From: Rhynchonema sp. JSB1_4 | Lineage: Eukaryota > Nematoda > Chromadorea > Monhysterida > Xyalidae | Direction: 5' to 3' | Assembly (NCBI GenBank): GCA_030248065.1 | Contig: JASAMV010003329.1 | Coordinates: 1-64,000, forward strand | Length of the DNA stretch: 64,000 nucleotides | Shown: positions 1 through 11,806 of the stretch, in pieces | Position numbering within the stretch: position 1 is the stretch's first letter | How the letters are laid out: each line of letters opens with the position of its first letter | Made by a program: the position numbers and the translations under genes | The notes under the pieces: model-generated | What the model saw: only the letters and a program-made list of their open reading frames with translations | What the model was told of the DNA's origin: nothing | Database searches by the model: none

Positions 1-60
1 TCTCACAGATCAGATGAACCTCAGGCTCAGGTTGCGAAGCCGAAGTCACACGAAACAACA

Positions 61-1866
61 GTGATGGCAGGCCTCCCAGAAGGCTTCACAGTGCCTCACA
101 GTTGGTATCGTGGACATGGTGGTCGTGTCCGAGGTCGTGGCGAGTTCACTCGTGGCGGCTACTATCGTCGTGGTGGACGGGAACCGTCCCGCTACGGTAG
201 ATCGGACAGGACACCGTCTGGCGAACGATCAGATGCAAGACTGGGACCGAGCGGATCGAGCACGGGAACCCCAGCCAGTGGTGCCTCGTCACACACAAGG
301 TCCACCGGCGGGATAAAACGTGATCGACAAGGCTCGGACCAGGGTTCCACACCACCGCCACCTGAAAAACGACAGAAAGGGGAAGGCGAATACATGTTCC
401 CATTCTGGATTACACACAACAAGAATCCGCATAGGGTTCCCAAATCTGAACATACACGTCGCTTGCAAGAATGGCGTGAAACGCCATGGCGGTCGCAAGA
501 AGCCGTCGAGGCCATCCAGAAAAATCCTATGATCCCTCGGGAACAATGGGATGCCGGCCCGGACTTCGTGACCTTGCAAGCAATTCAAGATCCAGTGGGT
601 GCACAGGCTAAAATGCGACCCACGTTCGCCGAAGTACAACCACGGACGTTCCCACCAGGAACAACCTTCCCGCGTGGTCGAAGTTCACGTCCGGACGACC
701 AGCAGCAGCTGGAATATGCCCTAAAAAGATACAAGGACCAGTATATGATTGCCGGAGGCCAGTTCGCCACGCTAGTCATTCGTGATCTAGCGATGCGCAT
801 GCTGGAAAATCCACTCGGTTTTGCACACGAAGCTGCGTGTCAGGGAAACGTCACACCGGTCCGTTGCTTACATGCGTTGAGTGCCTATTTTGGATCAGCA
901 AACTTCCCTACGGACCATGCTGGTCTATCGTCCCTGGGCTTCATTGGCACGGGCTCCATCATGGAGAACACAATGAGCTCATTGGAGGCGCTAAAGGCCG
1001 ACGTAGAGACGTATGGAAACTCAATGGTACCACTGATGCCGAACTGTCCGATTCACCTTGGGGACCAATGCACGCTGAAAGGTTGGACACCCTCGCAAAT
1101 GCTGCATTACTATACAAATGTAGCAAAGGAACAGGCGTACCCATCGCGCACCGCTCAGGAGTCCGCGATTGAGGTTGCCACCACGTTGCCGAATAGACCT
1201 GCCGTCACCTCACCCGGGGTGCAGAGGCAGCAGTCTTCCTTCGACATGTTGGCAGTGTTCCGCGAGAAACAAGGTATGATGATGGACCAAAGCGAGACAT
1301 CAGCGCAGGGTTCGAGACTGGCACTACCAGTCCAACACCCCGTGCAGGTGGTACAACGTCCACAAAAGCCGACATCATTGGGTTCCGCAACGTCTGAGTC
1401 ATCGGTACCCCCAACAACACCGACACCGCCAGGTGCAGGTGTGGGAGTAGCCCCGACAGCGACAGCGACCGGCATGCCAGCGACGCAACCCACACAGATG
1501 GTCGCGAACGCAGGTATGACAGTGACATCGACAATGACACCGTATGACCAAGCGAGCCAGGATGAAGCAGAAAACTTTGCTCGGTACAAGGAATGGTTCA
1601 TCCGCCAGCATGGTTGTGCGCCGACCCGTGAACACTATGATCATGATTGCGCTCTGATCAGACAGTTTGGCGGCGGCTTCCAAGGTGCGCAACAACCGAC
1701 AGGTGGCGTGCAACAGGTGCAGCAACCAAGTCAGGTGCCCACTCAGGCAACCGCTGGTTACTACCCGTACGCGCACCAACAACCACAAGCAGCGGCGCAG
1801 CTCAATCTGCAACCGCCTGCACATCCAACTGGTCCTCATCCTTCCCAGTCACCGTATCATCAGTAG
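61..1866 (+). CDS. retrotransposon-associated Arg/Gly-rich, Pro/Gln-rich protein (gag-like)
   Basis: A single open frame of 601 residues, unlike the intron-rich host genes. Residues 1-50 are an RGG-type basic region (RGHGGRVRGRG, RRGGREPSRYGR). Residues about 190-400 are compositionally balanced and predicted mostly helical, as in a capsid-like core. The last 200 residues are rich in Pro, Gln, Thr and Ala. No CCHC zinc knuckle, protease or polymerase motif is visible. Its place just inside the 3' LTR means it is either a third ORF or a gag left by an internal deletion. The nucleic-acid-binding role is inferred from the RGG region only. Confidence 0.5.
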   Translation: MMAGLPEGFTVPHSWYRGHGGRVRGRGEFTRGGYYRRGGREPSRYGRSDRTPSGERSDARLGPSGSSTGTPASGASSHTRSTGGIKRDRQGSDQGSTPPPPEKRQKGEGEYMFPFWITHNKNPHRVPKSEHTRRLQEWRETPWRSQEAVEAIQKNPMIPREQWDAGPDFVTLQAIQDPVGAQAKMRPTFAEVQPRTFPPGTTFPRGRSSRPDDQQQLEYALKRYKDQYMIAGGQFATLVIRDLAMRMLENPLGFAHEAACQGNVTPVRCLHALSAYFGSANFPTDHAGLSSLGFIGTGSIMENTMSSLEALKADVETYGNSMVPLMPNCPIHLGDQCTLKGWTPSQMLHYYTNVAKEQAYPSRTAQESAIEVATTLPNRPAVTSPGVQRQQSSFDMLAVFREKQGMMMDQSETSAQGSRLALPVQHPVQVVQRPQKPTSLGSATSESSVPPTTPTPPGAGVGVAPTATATGMPATQPTQMVANAGMTVTSTMTPYDQASQDEAENFARYKEWFIRQHGCAPTREHYDHDCALIRQFGGGFQGAQQPTGGVQQVQQPSQVPTQATAGYYPYAHQQPQAAAQLNLQPPAHPTGPHPSQSPYHQ

Positions 1867-2226
1867 GCTCACATAAAGTTTTCACAGAAGAAGCTGTGTG
1901 TTGCCTGTTGGTATACGAAGTAAAAGTTCAGACTCACATAAATTTGTCACCACAAATGTGTGATGTCTAAGTTTCAAGAAAGAAGACCTGGTTAACATCA
2001 ACATTTTATTTTCTCTAAGTAAAAATCACCCGTTAATATCATTTTATTTGTGTGTGCTATAACTTTATTATTATTTCTTGGGCGCTTAAGGTAATAGATT
2101 AGCTCACTAATATTGTGCTAAGGACATTTTATTTTCTTTTATACTAAGGTCGTCCCAAACTTTGTTAGTTTTCTATCACCTTTATCCTAGAGCTGCCGGG
2201 ACGTCAGCTAATTTAGGGGGGGATAG

Positions 2227-2919
2227 TGTGGGGATTCGGGAATAGCCCATTTGAATTTCCGCGCTTGATCCTGTGTCTACAGTAACCCATTCTCTTTAAT
2301 TGCATTGTCATTCTATTTCTCTTCTCTAAAATTCAAATATTTCTCTCCAACCAATCATAGTTAGGAGCCGTCCAATTATCTTATAGTAATTAATCCGGAA
2401 TGGACGAAGAAAAGAAAAAGAAATGCGATCGAGTATTTAAAGGACGGCCGAGCACTATTTCCTCAGTTCTCATTACTCATTTCCCAAATTGCACGTGTTC
2501 GACTTTTACGTCGGTTGGCTGACTTTTTGTCAAAACAATTCGGCCACGACGTAGAACACGGGAAATAGTGCTCGCTTAGGTGCGATCACGCCTATAGTCT
2601 TTGCTTTTCTCTCATTCTCTCGCGCCCGCTCTGTGCTTTTCTAAATAAGTTTGTTTTTTAATAAAACCCTAAATATCACCAATTCCATTTCCACTTTTAT
2701 CATTTAACACTAAACCCAAGCCGCGCAATAGTTCATTGCATAAGAAATAGGTAATCCAAACATTATCGTAATTTATCCGTCCTAAAATAGTCAAGTCGAG
2801 TCCAACTGTCCCACCGATTCTGGGGCGACACGGTTTTCGACACGAGCAATCGTGAAGACTTCCGAGCAGCCTGCTTTCGGTAGGGTGAGGAACCTCGACC
2901 CTCCATTGTCCAAAATACA
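2227..2919 (+). repeat. putative 3' LTR
   Basis: Starts TGTGGGG immediately after the purine tract and ends near ...AAAATACA. It has a TATA-like box near 2434, a pyrimidine-rich initiator-like stretch near 2460, and AATAAA near 2659. The right boundary is uncertain. Confidence 0.55.
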
Positions 2920-4747
2920 ATAAAGTAGGACCCCGGGGGGTTGAGCTTCTACATTTTCATCGTTGTCAGTAGGGACACTTTAGGCCAGCATTTTGACATT
3001 CTGATACCATATTTCAACCTGATTGTGAGGATCTTCATCTAAACGTGGCAAAACATTGGTAAAATAACAGAAAAGTGCGGTATTTTGGTCATTCTTGCAC
3101 TAGTTTGAACTATTTTGGCAAGTTTAGTGTTCGTTGTAAAATCAATGGTCCGTAAAAAAAATAAATCCAATTAGAGCCCCCGGGGGCTTTAAGTGGAAAA
3201 TTTTCCACTTAGAGCCCCCGAGGGCTCTATTCGGGGGGGGGCTTTAAGTGGAAAACTCCGGTACAACCAATTAAGACTATTGTGAAACATCAGTCAGTCA
3301 GTCCAAGCGGACAAAAAGCACGCCCTCGATTGGGTAAATGATGGTGAACCGCAAAAGTATGCATTTCAAACAACCAATCGCTCAGATGGTGATTGCGACA
3401 CAGTTTCGGACAAATGTGGTTCGCTTGTACACATACAGTACAGACGATCACCACAAAAACGCATGTATGCGAAGAACAAGGTATGCAAGAAATTGTATCG
3501 AGTATGGTGGTTGATCAAAAGCTGCACAGACTTTCAGATCTCGCTCAAGTCCGCAAAACGTTGTTTTTGAGTCAACCAAAAGTGCCCACAATTCGAACAA
3601 ACTGAACGAGGTACGCAATCCCATTGTTCGGCATCAGTGAACAATACAAAGAAAAACAAATCCGTAGATGATCACCAAATACAAAAAGAATCGACTAATG
3701 TATAAACGTCACTTTTTTCAAGACGTCGTGGACTCAACTTTGACTCAGATTTCGGACCGATCGAGTCGCCGTTGACCAAATTTTGATGACGTGCAACGTT
3801 GATGATGTTGGCCGCGTGTGATGTGGTCGATGAAACATTGAATTGATGACGAATCCAACATGAATTGTTCACTTGATGACGTTTTAAATGTTTCATGATG
3901 ATCAACGGCGATGCAAACATTTTGCCTGCGATCGTTACGTTATGTCAATATTATACCATTGGTCAGAAATTAACTGAGAAATAATTTTCAGGAACGCTTG
4001 TACAACGCCTTTAAAACAACAGTATCCCGAAAAAAACAGTACCACCAGGCACACGAACCTGTCGCAGCGCAGTTGACCCTTCGTATTTAGAAAACCGAGC
4101 CTGTTGCACCAGCCAGCGTGACGCCGACACACCTGACTTTGAAGTTTGACTTTGAGCTTGACGGTAAGCTTGACTTTGTTTTGTGAATTCCAGCCGTGGC
4201 GCCCATGTGGGAGGACAGATATCCCAAACAGCCGTGGTGCCCATGTGGTGAACACGTGAACCTACACAGCCATAGCTACTGTATATGTAGATCGGCATAT
4301 GATGTTGTCAATTTTCCAAGTGGATGGTGATGAGAAATTCGTTGTTCGTAAATGCCAAAAACATGCGTGAGCTGCTCATATTAGTACCCGCGCTTTTTCA
4401 ACAGCTGAAAATAACATTTTGAAATTTCACGCGCATATCGCGCCGCCCAAGTCTTGATGAAAGCTGCACATACCCATCAATAAGCTACATACAGTGCTCA
4501 AGCTTGCAAAATAGAATATAGTCCCTCACCATAATACTGTTGCAAATCATGAAAATAATCTTGCTCTTTCATTAGTAGTAGATTAGCACATGTATTTCAA
4601 CACCCGCTGCACAAAAAAAATTGTTATGAAACACCGTGTCAGGTCCCATCATTAGCCAAACACATGCATACCTTGAGTGAAACATCAGCCAGCTTGCTTA
4701 TCTTTTATGGGCAACAAAAAATTTAAATCCCAACAATTGGCCAGAAA
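2920..4747. other. intergenic, no gene seen
   Basis: No exon chain could be built. It holds one copy of the small TTTAAGTGGAAA repeat (3172-3258) and a 20-base near-duplication, CAGCCGTGGCGCCCATGTGG at about 4191, repeated with one change at about 4231. Confidence 0.5.
3172..3258. repeat. short inverted repeat with TTTAAGTGGAAA arms
   Basis: GCTTTAAGTGGAAAATTTTC is followed by CCACTTAGAGCCCCCG and a second GCTTTAAGTGGAAAAC. Diverged relatives occur at about 18711-18784 and 42330-42352, so this is a dispersed low-copy family. Confidence 0.5.
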
Positions 4748-7700
4748 ATGTCGGATCAAGAAACAGTGAGCACCCAGCGGCCGTTGTTGTACACTGCAGC
4801 CAACGGGGACGATTCGAAGTACACCGGCAAATCTTCGGACACGAATTTGCCTGATGTTGAAAGCGGGTCAGCGAAATTCGAACAGATCTTCACCTGGATT
4901 CGACCGTTGGGTGTTTGGCAGCTGGTCGTTTTACTGTATTGCGCCTACGCACAATTTGCGACCACGTTCATCAACTTGGAAGTGATTTTCTATGGGGTGA
5001 CGCCGACGTTTGTGTGTGATCCTGGAAACAGTGATTTGGAGAGTCGGTGGAGTTTGGAGCGAATCGCGAATATTACGTGGGTTTTGCACACTGAAGCTGG
5101 ATAATTGCTTTTATTTCGGTATGAAATAGCTGTTGTGTGACGACCTACCTCACCACCACCAGTGGACATGGGTTGCTTGAAGCTCTGCTGTGCGTGCACA
5201 ATATTGTTATTGAATTGTTGCGGTATAGTGCCAATGTGCATTAGATCATTTTCAGCTCACCGCTCAAACCCAAATCCACCGAACGAGATGTGTGTCTGGT
5301 TCGACAACTAAACTTCAGTGAATTTTCTGCTGACGCAGACTTCGGCCAAATCATTCGCGAACTCGCACAGAGGGATGCTATGAATGTGACGAACTATGTG
5401 AAATGCAGTAAATGGCTCTATAACCGAACTTATTTGACCGAAACTGTGGTTACTCAGGTTTGATCTGTTCGACGTTGTAAGGCCGCCCTCAGACAAACGT
5501 GAAAAGCGAAAAGTTCAGCACAACAGCAACTCCTTAACCACGGGCGTAGAGTACAGCGATGATCAAACAAAATGTTTCAGAGACTGTTTGGAGCGCGCTG
5601 TGGATGATGACTACGCTGAACAACTTTTCGTTTTTCGCGTTTGTCTGAGGGCGGCCTAAACGAAATTTTGTGGGATGATGCCACTTACATATAGCTGACC
5701 AACCACATATGGGCATGATAACAAACATGACACTCAAATCAAACTCCAGAATTTCAAACGAATATGGTCCTCTTTTTTGAAAAAATACACAAGTTGACGA
5801 AGTAAGGCAGTTTTCTCTCACGTTTTCAGTGGGACCTGGTGTGCGATAACATGTGGTGGGCGGAACATGGCGTTTCGTTGAATTTCGGCGGATTTATGCT
5901 CGGAGTGCTGATCGCTGGGGTTTTGTCGGACAAGTGGGTAATCTTTTCGTGTTGTGAATGACAAAAAATCGCCAAAACCTGTCACGAGAACGAAAATTCT
6001 CTGTCACAGATTCGGTCGTAAGACGGCCGCACTGATCATGTGCGGCGTGTACGTGCCCACCGGTCTGGCATGCTCGATTGCACCCAATTACCTCGTCTTC
6101 ATGATACTCAGGGCCGTTGCGATGATGGGCGCTATGGGCAATGCGAATGTTGTGTATTGTTATGGTGGGTTACTGTGTGTTACGACAAGGCCATGCAAAG
6201 CATGAGCATTATGCGCCCTATAGCGCGCGAATAGTTGACGCTCGATGAGTGGCCCGATTTTTTGGGCCTTGGAAGTGTTTTTCAAGGTGAAAATTCCGCG
6301 ATTTAGAGGTCCTTTCTCTTCTTCTTTTCCAAATTATGTCCCTCTTCAAGGGCCACTTTGACTAAAAGCGGCATGGTCCCTATGCTCCTCTGGATCCGCC
6401 CTTGCCATTTAATACCAAAAGATCGGGTCTGCAGGTCTGGAAATTGTTGGCAGCCAATACCGTTCCATCGTCGGTGGTCTGTTCTTCCTTCCCTACGCGT
6501 TTGCCTACGTTTGTACGGCTGGGCTGGCTGCCATTGTGCCCGATTGGAGATATTTGAATGTTGTCTGTGTTGGCACTGGTCTCATACAACTTGGCATCAC
6601 ACTGTAAGTATGGTGATTAATTGACATAATATGTACATATCTTAAAAATAACTGATTGGTTGAAATGTGCAATACCTTCAGTTTCGTACCCGAAAGTCCC
6701 CGATGGCTGCTGGTCAAGGGTCGCGTCAACCAAGCCACCCGAGTGCTCAAGACAGCAGCAAGGATAAATCGAGCTCAACTTCCAAAGAACGTTGATCTCG
6801 GATCAGTGGCAATGGCCATTCAAAAGGTCGGCGTTAATTTTCCAACTACATATGACGTGTTTGTCAGCTTAAGGCGCCCATTTTTTGTGATTCCCAGGAA
6901 GAACAAGCGAAGAAACAGACTACTGAGGACATCACGAGTATGATCCAGTATCCGGTGTTGGTCATCCGCGCCATCATCGTCTACGTCATGTGGTCTGTTT
7001 TTTTTCTATGTTTAATTTAGTGATGCTCTCTTCATTTGCATTTCTGATGGTTCCACACTGTCGGTGACCTGATGCGCCATTTTTTCGAGTCGAAATCGGT
7101 CAAAACTTCGTGTGACAAAATAGGCAGAGTACTAAAACGGTTGTTGTGATGCCCATTATCCCAAACACTTTATGCCTGGCTCCTTCTGACTCAACCAATC
7201 CTCCTCCATGCGCAGGGCCGTTATTGCAATGGTATACTACGGCCTAAGCCTGAACGTGTCCTCCTTCGCTGGCAATATCTTCGTCAACAACGCTATCAGT
7301 GGCGCAATCGAGATCCCAGCCTATGCCGCCTCGTATGGAATGTTGTATTTGGGTCGAAAACGTGCCACTTACGCCACGTTGTTCTTCTGCGGAGCGTCAC
7401 TTTGTGCGATTGCTTTCATAAGTTGGATTTCTTTCAGGATTTTTTTTTAACTTGGGAAATTTTAAGATCAAAATATAATTTCAGCCGATCCTGGTTGGAA
7501 AATGGTGTCGGCCATGTGTGGAAAGTTTGCCATCACCATCGCGTTTTCAGTCATCTACGTTCTTACGGTTTTTTATTTTTTTCGGATTTCAGAAAAAAAT
7601 TAATAATCGACTGTTCTAATGTTTAGGTCGAAATCTACCCGACCGTCATTCGTAACTTCGGTCTGTCCACCAGTTCAGCCGTGGGCCGAGTCGGCACGAT

Positions 7701-8193
7701 GATTGCGCCCTACATTTCGGGCATTTCGAAATTGGTACGTCAAATTTGTTAATTTCTGGTCAGTAAGGGCGAACTGTTAAATCCGGAATCCGGAAACCGG
7801 AAATAATTTGCATACAAAAATACAAAACATTTCCGGACTCCGGAAATATTTGCGGAAAACGCAGAAATTTATATGCAAAAATAATGCGTTTTCCGGAAAT
7901 ATTTCCGGATTCCGGTTTCCGGATTCAACCTAAGTCCGCCCTAAACTCAAAATTTAAATTACTTTGTGTATATAGCATAACGCGTTACTATTTGCGCTAA
8001 GACATCCTGAGAAACATCCATGACATTTCAGGGTGCATCAGTCGCGTGGGTGCCTATGGTTGTTTTCGGTGGATTCTCAGTGATCGCTGGTGCGCTTGCC
8101 TTCTTCCTGCCTGAAACATTAGGGAAACGACTACCCGAACATCTCAAGGATGCAGTGGAACTTGAACCGATCAAGAAATCTGACAAGAATTAA
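4748..8193 (+). CDS. SLC22-type organic ion transporter (major facilitator superfamily), 11 exons
   Basis: Exons 4748-5076, 5256-5457, 5830-5933, 6010-6164, 6435-6603, 6682-6826, 6898-6992, 7216-7421, 7485-7567, 7627-7734 and 8032-8193 join in phase to give 585 residues, the usual SLC22 length. Family marks: a large Cys- and Asn-rich first extracellular loop ending in TQWDLVCD, the MFS loop 2-3 motif GVLSDKFGRK, the mid-protein FVPESPRWLL, and a PETLGKRLPE tail before a short cytoplasmic end. About 12 membrane segments are expected at the plasma membrane, moving organic cations, anions or carnitine-like solutes. The substrate cannot be read from sequence. The start is the first Met, followed by an acidic cytoplasmic N-terminus. 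Introns 2 and 10 each hold a 175-base MITE. Confidence 0.92.
5481..5656. mobile_element. Harbinger-like MITE in SLC22 intron 2
   Basis: Inverted ends GGCCGCCCTCAGACAAACG / CGTTTGTCTGAGGGCGGCC (one arm with a small indel) flanked by TAA on both sides (5478-5480, 5657-5659). A 3-bp TWA target duplication is typical of PIF/Harbinger. Length 176, no coding capacity. Confidence 0.7.
7767..7941. mobile_element. Harbinger-like MITE in SLC22 intron 10
   Basis: GGGCGAACT... to ...AGTCCGCCC, 175 bases, flanked by TAA (7764-7766, 7942-7944). The arms are built of repeated TCCGGAATCCGGAAACCGG in inverted orientation, so the whole element can fold on itself. Confidence 0.65.
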
Positions 8194-9059
8194 GGAAAAT
8201 ACTCGATTAAATGTTTTTGTCTGTGTCATGTATAACTGTATACCTTTTTTCTGTTCAAGTCAGGCCCATGCTCTTCCGGCTCTATTCACTTCTCTGTTGT
8301 TTTTGTCCGTCTTGTGCTTGATGACTTCCTTTTTTAACCCATGATTAAGCTGTTGTTTATTCTAGATCCCGGTTTTAAATACAACATCAGGAAGCAAAAT
8401 TTCATGTTGTCAGCAAAACGTCCATTTCAACTTTGTTTTCTCTTTGTGTTCACTGGTTCAATATTGCGAGTGTTAGTACGTACAATCAATCATATACGAT
8501 GTGAGTGAAAAAGAAAAACAAATGCGCAGATAATCACCAAATACAATAAATCGATCAATCCACAAAAGTCACGTTCAAAAAAACACCCGATGTGAGCGTT
8601 TGGAACAACATAATGGTTCTTAGCTTTACCGGCATATTTTTTCCTTTTTTATAAAATTTATCACAGGCGTTATGCTAGGAGGAGCAATGAATTCACGTTG
8701 AAACCTTGATTGTTCATTACACAGTCGATCCTCTTTATAGTGAAATTATCGTCTGTGGCACGATAATCCAGTTTGGTTCCAAATATACCATTGTTGACAG
8801 AACAGTGATATGTTCTTATATTTTCACAACGAAGGTCGACGGTATATGCATATACAATAAGTACATATGTCACACAAGAGACGGTTCTGTGGTTAATGTT
8901 CCCAAATTCACAAAACCTCAAACCGGTCCCTAATGTTTGTCAAGCTCTACAGAGATCAGTTAAGTTACCAGATCAGACACAATGATAAATCGATAAATGT
9001 ATGTACACAGCGGATATGATAAATTACGGTGACCCCATTAATCAGGCAGGATTACTGTA
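8194..9059. other. intergenic, nothing recognised
   Basis: The 3' flank of the transporter. A possible polyadenylation signal AATAAA lies near 8545. No exon-like stretch was seen. Confidence 0.4.
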
Positions 9060-9977
9060 TAGTCCACCCATCAGCTCATGACACTTTTTTTGTCAGCTGA
9101 AAAGCTTGACAGGGTCCACTGCTGTTCCGGTTCCGACTGGCTTACGAAAAGAAAAGAAAAGAGATCGGTTTTTATTTTATTTTTGTGCGCCGTTTTCACT
9201 GACATTGCCTTGCGGAGGAACAATTTTTCACAACGGAACCCAGGGTTGGAAAAAAAAATTTTTTTTAAACAAGTTTTTTTCAAAAAAAAAATTTAAAAAA
9301 AATGTTTTTTTAAAGTCTCAGATTCGGGGAAATTTTTTACCAAATTTGCCTAAAAACGCGCAAAATCGCGAAAAAATGCAACCTTAATTGACAAGTCACT
9401 TTTGTGACTTGGTTTGCATCACTTATGAAGGGTGTTTACGTCATTTCGATGCGATCCAACAGTCTGTGCTTGTTATGGACCTATGATTGCTGCTCTGTGG
9501 TATCAGACACAACAGTTTGTGGTCGAATAAGCAAGATTCACTCATAAACCATACAGAATTGAGAATATAAGCTGCAGAAATACTTGTCGGGTCGCTGAAT
9601 CAGTCGTATATGACCGACCCGGTGGGATATGACGTCAAAGTACTATGTAGGTACATACATGCATACTGTGTCTCATGTATCACGGGAAGGCATAATAACA
9701 TCATTTGGGGCATCTTAGATGAGAGCCCCAAAGGTGATTTTGTGAAGAAAATTTTTCGACCCTTGGGAAAAAATGACAAAAAATAACCCCCAAAAAGGCC
9801 ATTTTTGGACGTTTTAGAACATTTTGTTCCCCCGAAAAAAATTTAAAAAAAAAATTTTTTTTTAAATTTTTTTCAAAAACCTTTTCTTTAAAAAAAATTT
9901 TTTTTTAATTTTTTTGCCCAACCCTGACGGAACCTGAACCTCCCAAACAAAAGTGCCATGAGCTGATGGGCGGACTA
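9060..9977. mobile_element. TA-flanked DNA element hosting a nested hAT-like element
   Basis: Inverted ends TAGTCCACCCATCAGCTCAT / ATGAGCTGATGGGCGGACTA with one mismatch, each next to TA (9058-9059, 9978-9979), as in Tc1/mariner-type insertions. Subterminal parts also match (CACTTTT...GT / AC...AAAAGTG). Most of the interior is the nested element at 9241-9926. Confidence 0.6.
9241..9926. mobile_element. hAT-like non-autonomous element, nested
   Basis: Ends CAGGGTTGG / CCAACCCTG with an exact 8-bp target duplication ACGGAACC (9233-9240, 9927-9934). The ends continue as long inverted A and T runs. No transposase is encoded. Confidence 0.75.
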
Positions 9978-9993
9978 TACCTTCTATCCAGAC

Positions 9994-11806
9994 TCAACGC
10001 ACGGTCACATAACTATTGACGGTGGTGTTCTCAGTATCGAGCTTCAAATGCAGCTCATTCGTTAAAATATCCGTCCCGCTACTATAGAGTCTGGTGCGGC
10101 ATTTCAGCGGCATTTTATTGACGCGATCGGCTGCTGTTTCAAGAATGTTTGCGAGTTCAAAGCCCCTTCTGGCGCAAAGCACGTCTTGCGCTCGCAGACG
10201 ACTGGCTGCACACAAATCCTGCTTTGCGTCGCCAACGTAGATGATTTGCGAGTACCGTAACCCGCGACGTGACTGTTTCTTCACGTAACGTTCCAACGTT
10301 CGACCTTTGCACTGATTGGATGGGCAGATGCAGGGTGTCGACTGAAATGTAGTACAGGGTGATTACAAGTGGAATGATTGGTGAGCGTGTACAAAATATG
10401 GTGTGTGTGTTTTGTTGGGCATGATAACAAGCGCGATAAGACCCCGGGATTCAGGACCTTTGTATGAAACATCACACACTACTGGCTTCATTTTGCATAT
10501 GTGACAAATCGGGCTTGTGATGGGCGACCAAACAAATTTTGCGTTGCCTCACCTCAATTTTACTATTGCCTTGCAACTTCAGGCATCCTTGCGCATCGAA
10601 ATGTGCCGCATTGGCATAGATCTGATTGACAGCGGTTCGGCACCCCTTGTGTTCCAAGATCCAGTCGATAAACAGTGAATTCGTGTCACTCAAAATGAGC
10701 ACGTCGGTGTTTGGGTCGAACCCGGCAACGTCCAATAGTTGGACCATACCTGGCGCCAGCGGCACACGCTGCATGTACGCACGCATGCGGGACTCGGTGA
10801 TGCCCTGTGATGACAAAATATCGAAAAAAATTATCACTGATACCAATCGACGCAAGGGTGATGACCATGACCACGTCGGACCCACAAGAATTGTTTTCGA
10901 GATGACCCGGGATCATTCGAAAACAGCTTGATTTAGTGCACAATTCAACTGTTAGTGCATGAGTGATGACACAGTGCGGCATCCTACAACGTTAACAAAA
11001 ATAAAAACATAAAAAACAACCGCAAACTGAACAGCCAACCTTTTCATGCATGACGTTGTAGGCCTTCTGCATGTACCGCTGTCGGTCACTGACATTACAA
11101 TCGGCCATCTCACGTGACTCGGTCTCATCCAACAGCTCCTGTACGACAACATCAGTGTTCGCATCGCAAAGTGTCAGGTCGAAGTCGAGAACGAGCAACT
11201 GTCGCGCGTTACCGTGACTGCTGCCGGGCGCAGACCCGCACTTGGACGACGCAGGGATGCACTGCAAATGGAGTGTGGGATTATTGAAACATTCTAGACC
11301 ATTGGGTGTGCTTGTGGCACGCACCATATGCACCTCCCCATTTCAGAAGGACGAAAAAAAATGACCCCCAAATCGAAGGATCTGCAGTCCAATACACTTC
11401 CGAGGTCCAGAAATCGCGTGCTTCGCGCGTCAGAAACACTGATTTCCATGAAACTTGGCTGTCGCGTAAAAAGTGCAAAATTTTCGCTCGCTACGCGAAC
11501 ATGCTCATATTTTGGGTGCTGTTTGGCATAAAATCGCCCAATTATAAACAAGAACTGGATAAAAACTATTTAAAAAATAAAAACTTGCATTCGACAAAAA
11601 TGACTTTTGGGATTTGACATACCCCCTTGGCCGAAAGCTGGATCTGCCACGGCACGATTACAACTTCAATCAAGATGAATGTGATTACGACAAAATAACA
11701 TAAGAATACATACTTCTTACAACAAAGACGTTTTTATTCAATGGCGACTAACCGTATTTCCCATTTCAGCAATACGTTTCATCCAGGCGCGTATACCGCT
11801 GGGCAT
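9994..11806 (-). CDS. PHOSPHO1/PHOSPHO2-type HAD phosphatase, 4 exons
   Basis: Exons 11806-11753, 11261-11040, 10804-10553 and 10341-9994, all phase 0, give 291 residues (vertebrate PHOSPHO1 is about 267). Haloacid-dehalogenase motif I is LDFDLTLCD with the catalytic Asp pair at about residues 44 and 46. Motif II lies in LSDTNSLFI. The Cys-containing CPSNQCKG and the motif IV region YVGDAKQDLCAA (about residues 211-221) are in family order. The usual GDGxND is GDAKQD here, so the second acidic metal ligand is kept but the Gly is not. Family members hydrolyse phosphocholine, phosphoethanolamine or pyridoxal phosphate. The substrate here is undetermined. The first exon is short (18 codons) and rests on a good donor plus phase match. 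Confidence 0.88.

Larger units (their letters stand above)
1..2919 (+). mobile_element. LTR retrotransposon, 3' part (5' end outside window)
   Basis: An Arg/Gly-rich ORF (61-1866) is followed by about 340 bases of A/T-rich DNA, then a purine run of the polypurine-tract type (about 2214-2226) directly before TGTGGGGATTCGGG, the expected start of an LTR. The putative LTR (2227 to about 2919, TG...CA) has a TATA-like tatttaaagg near 2434 and an AATAAA near 2659, in the U3-R-U5 order. The 5' LTR, reverse transcriptase and integrase are not in the window, so the superfamily cannot be assigned. The LTR end is a guess because no second LTR copy is available to align. Confidence 0.65.
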
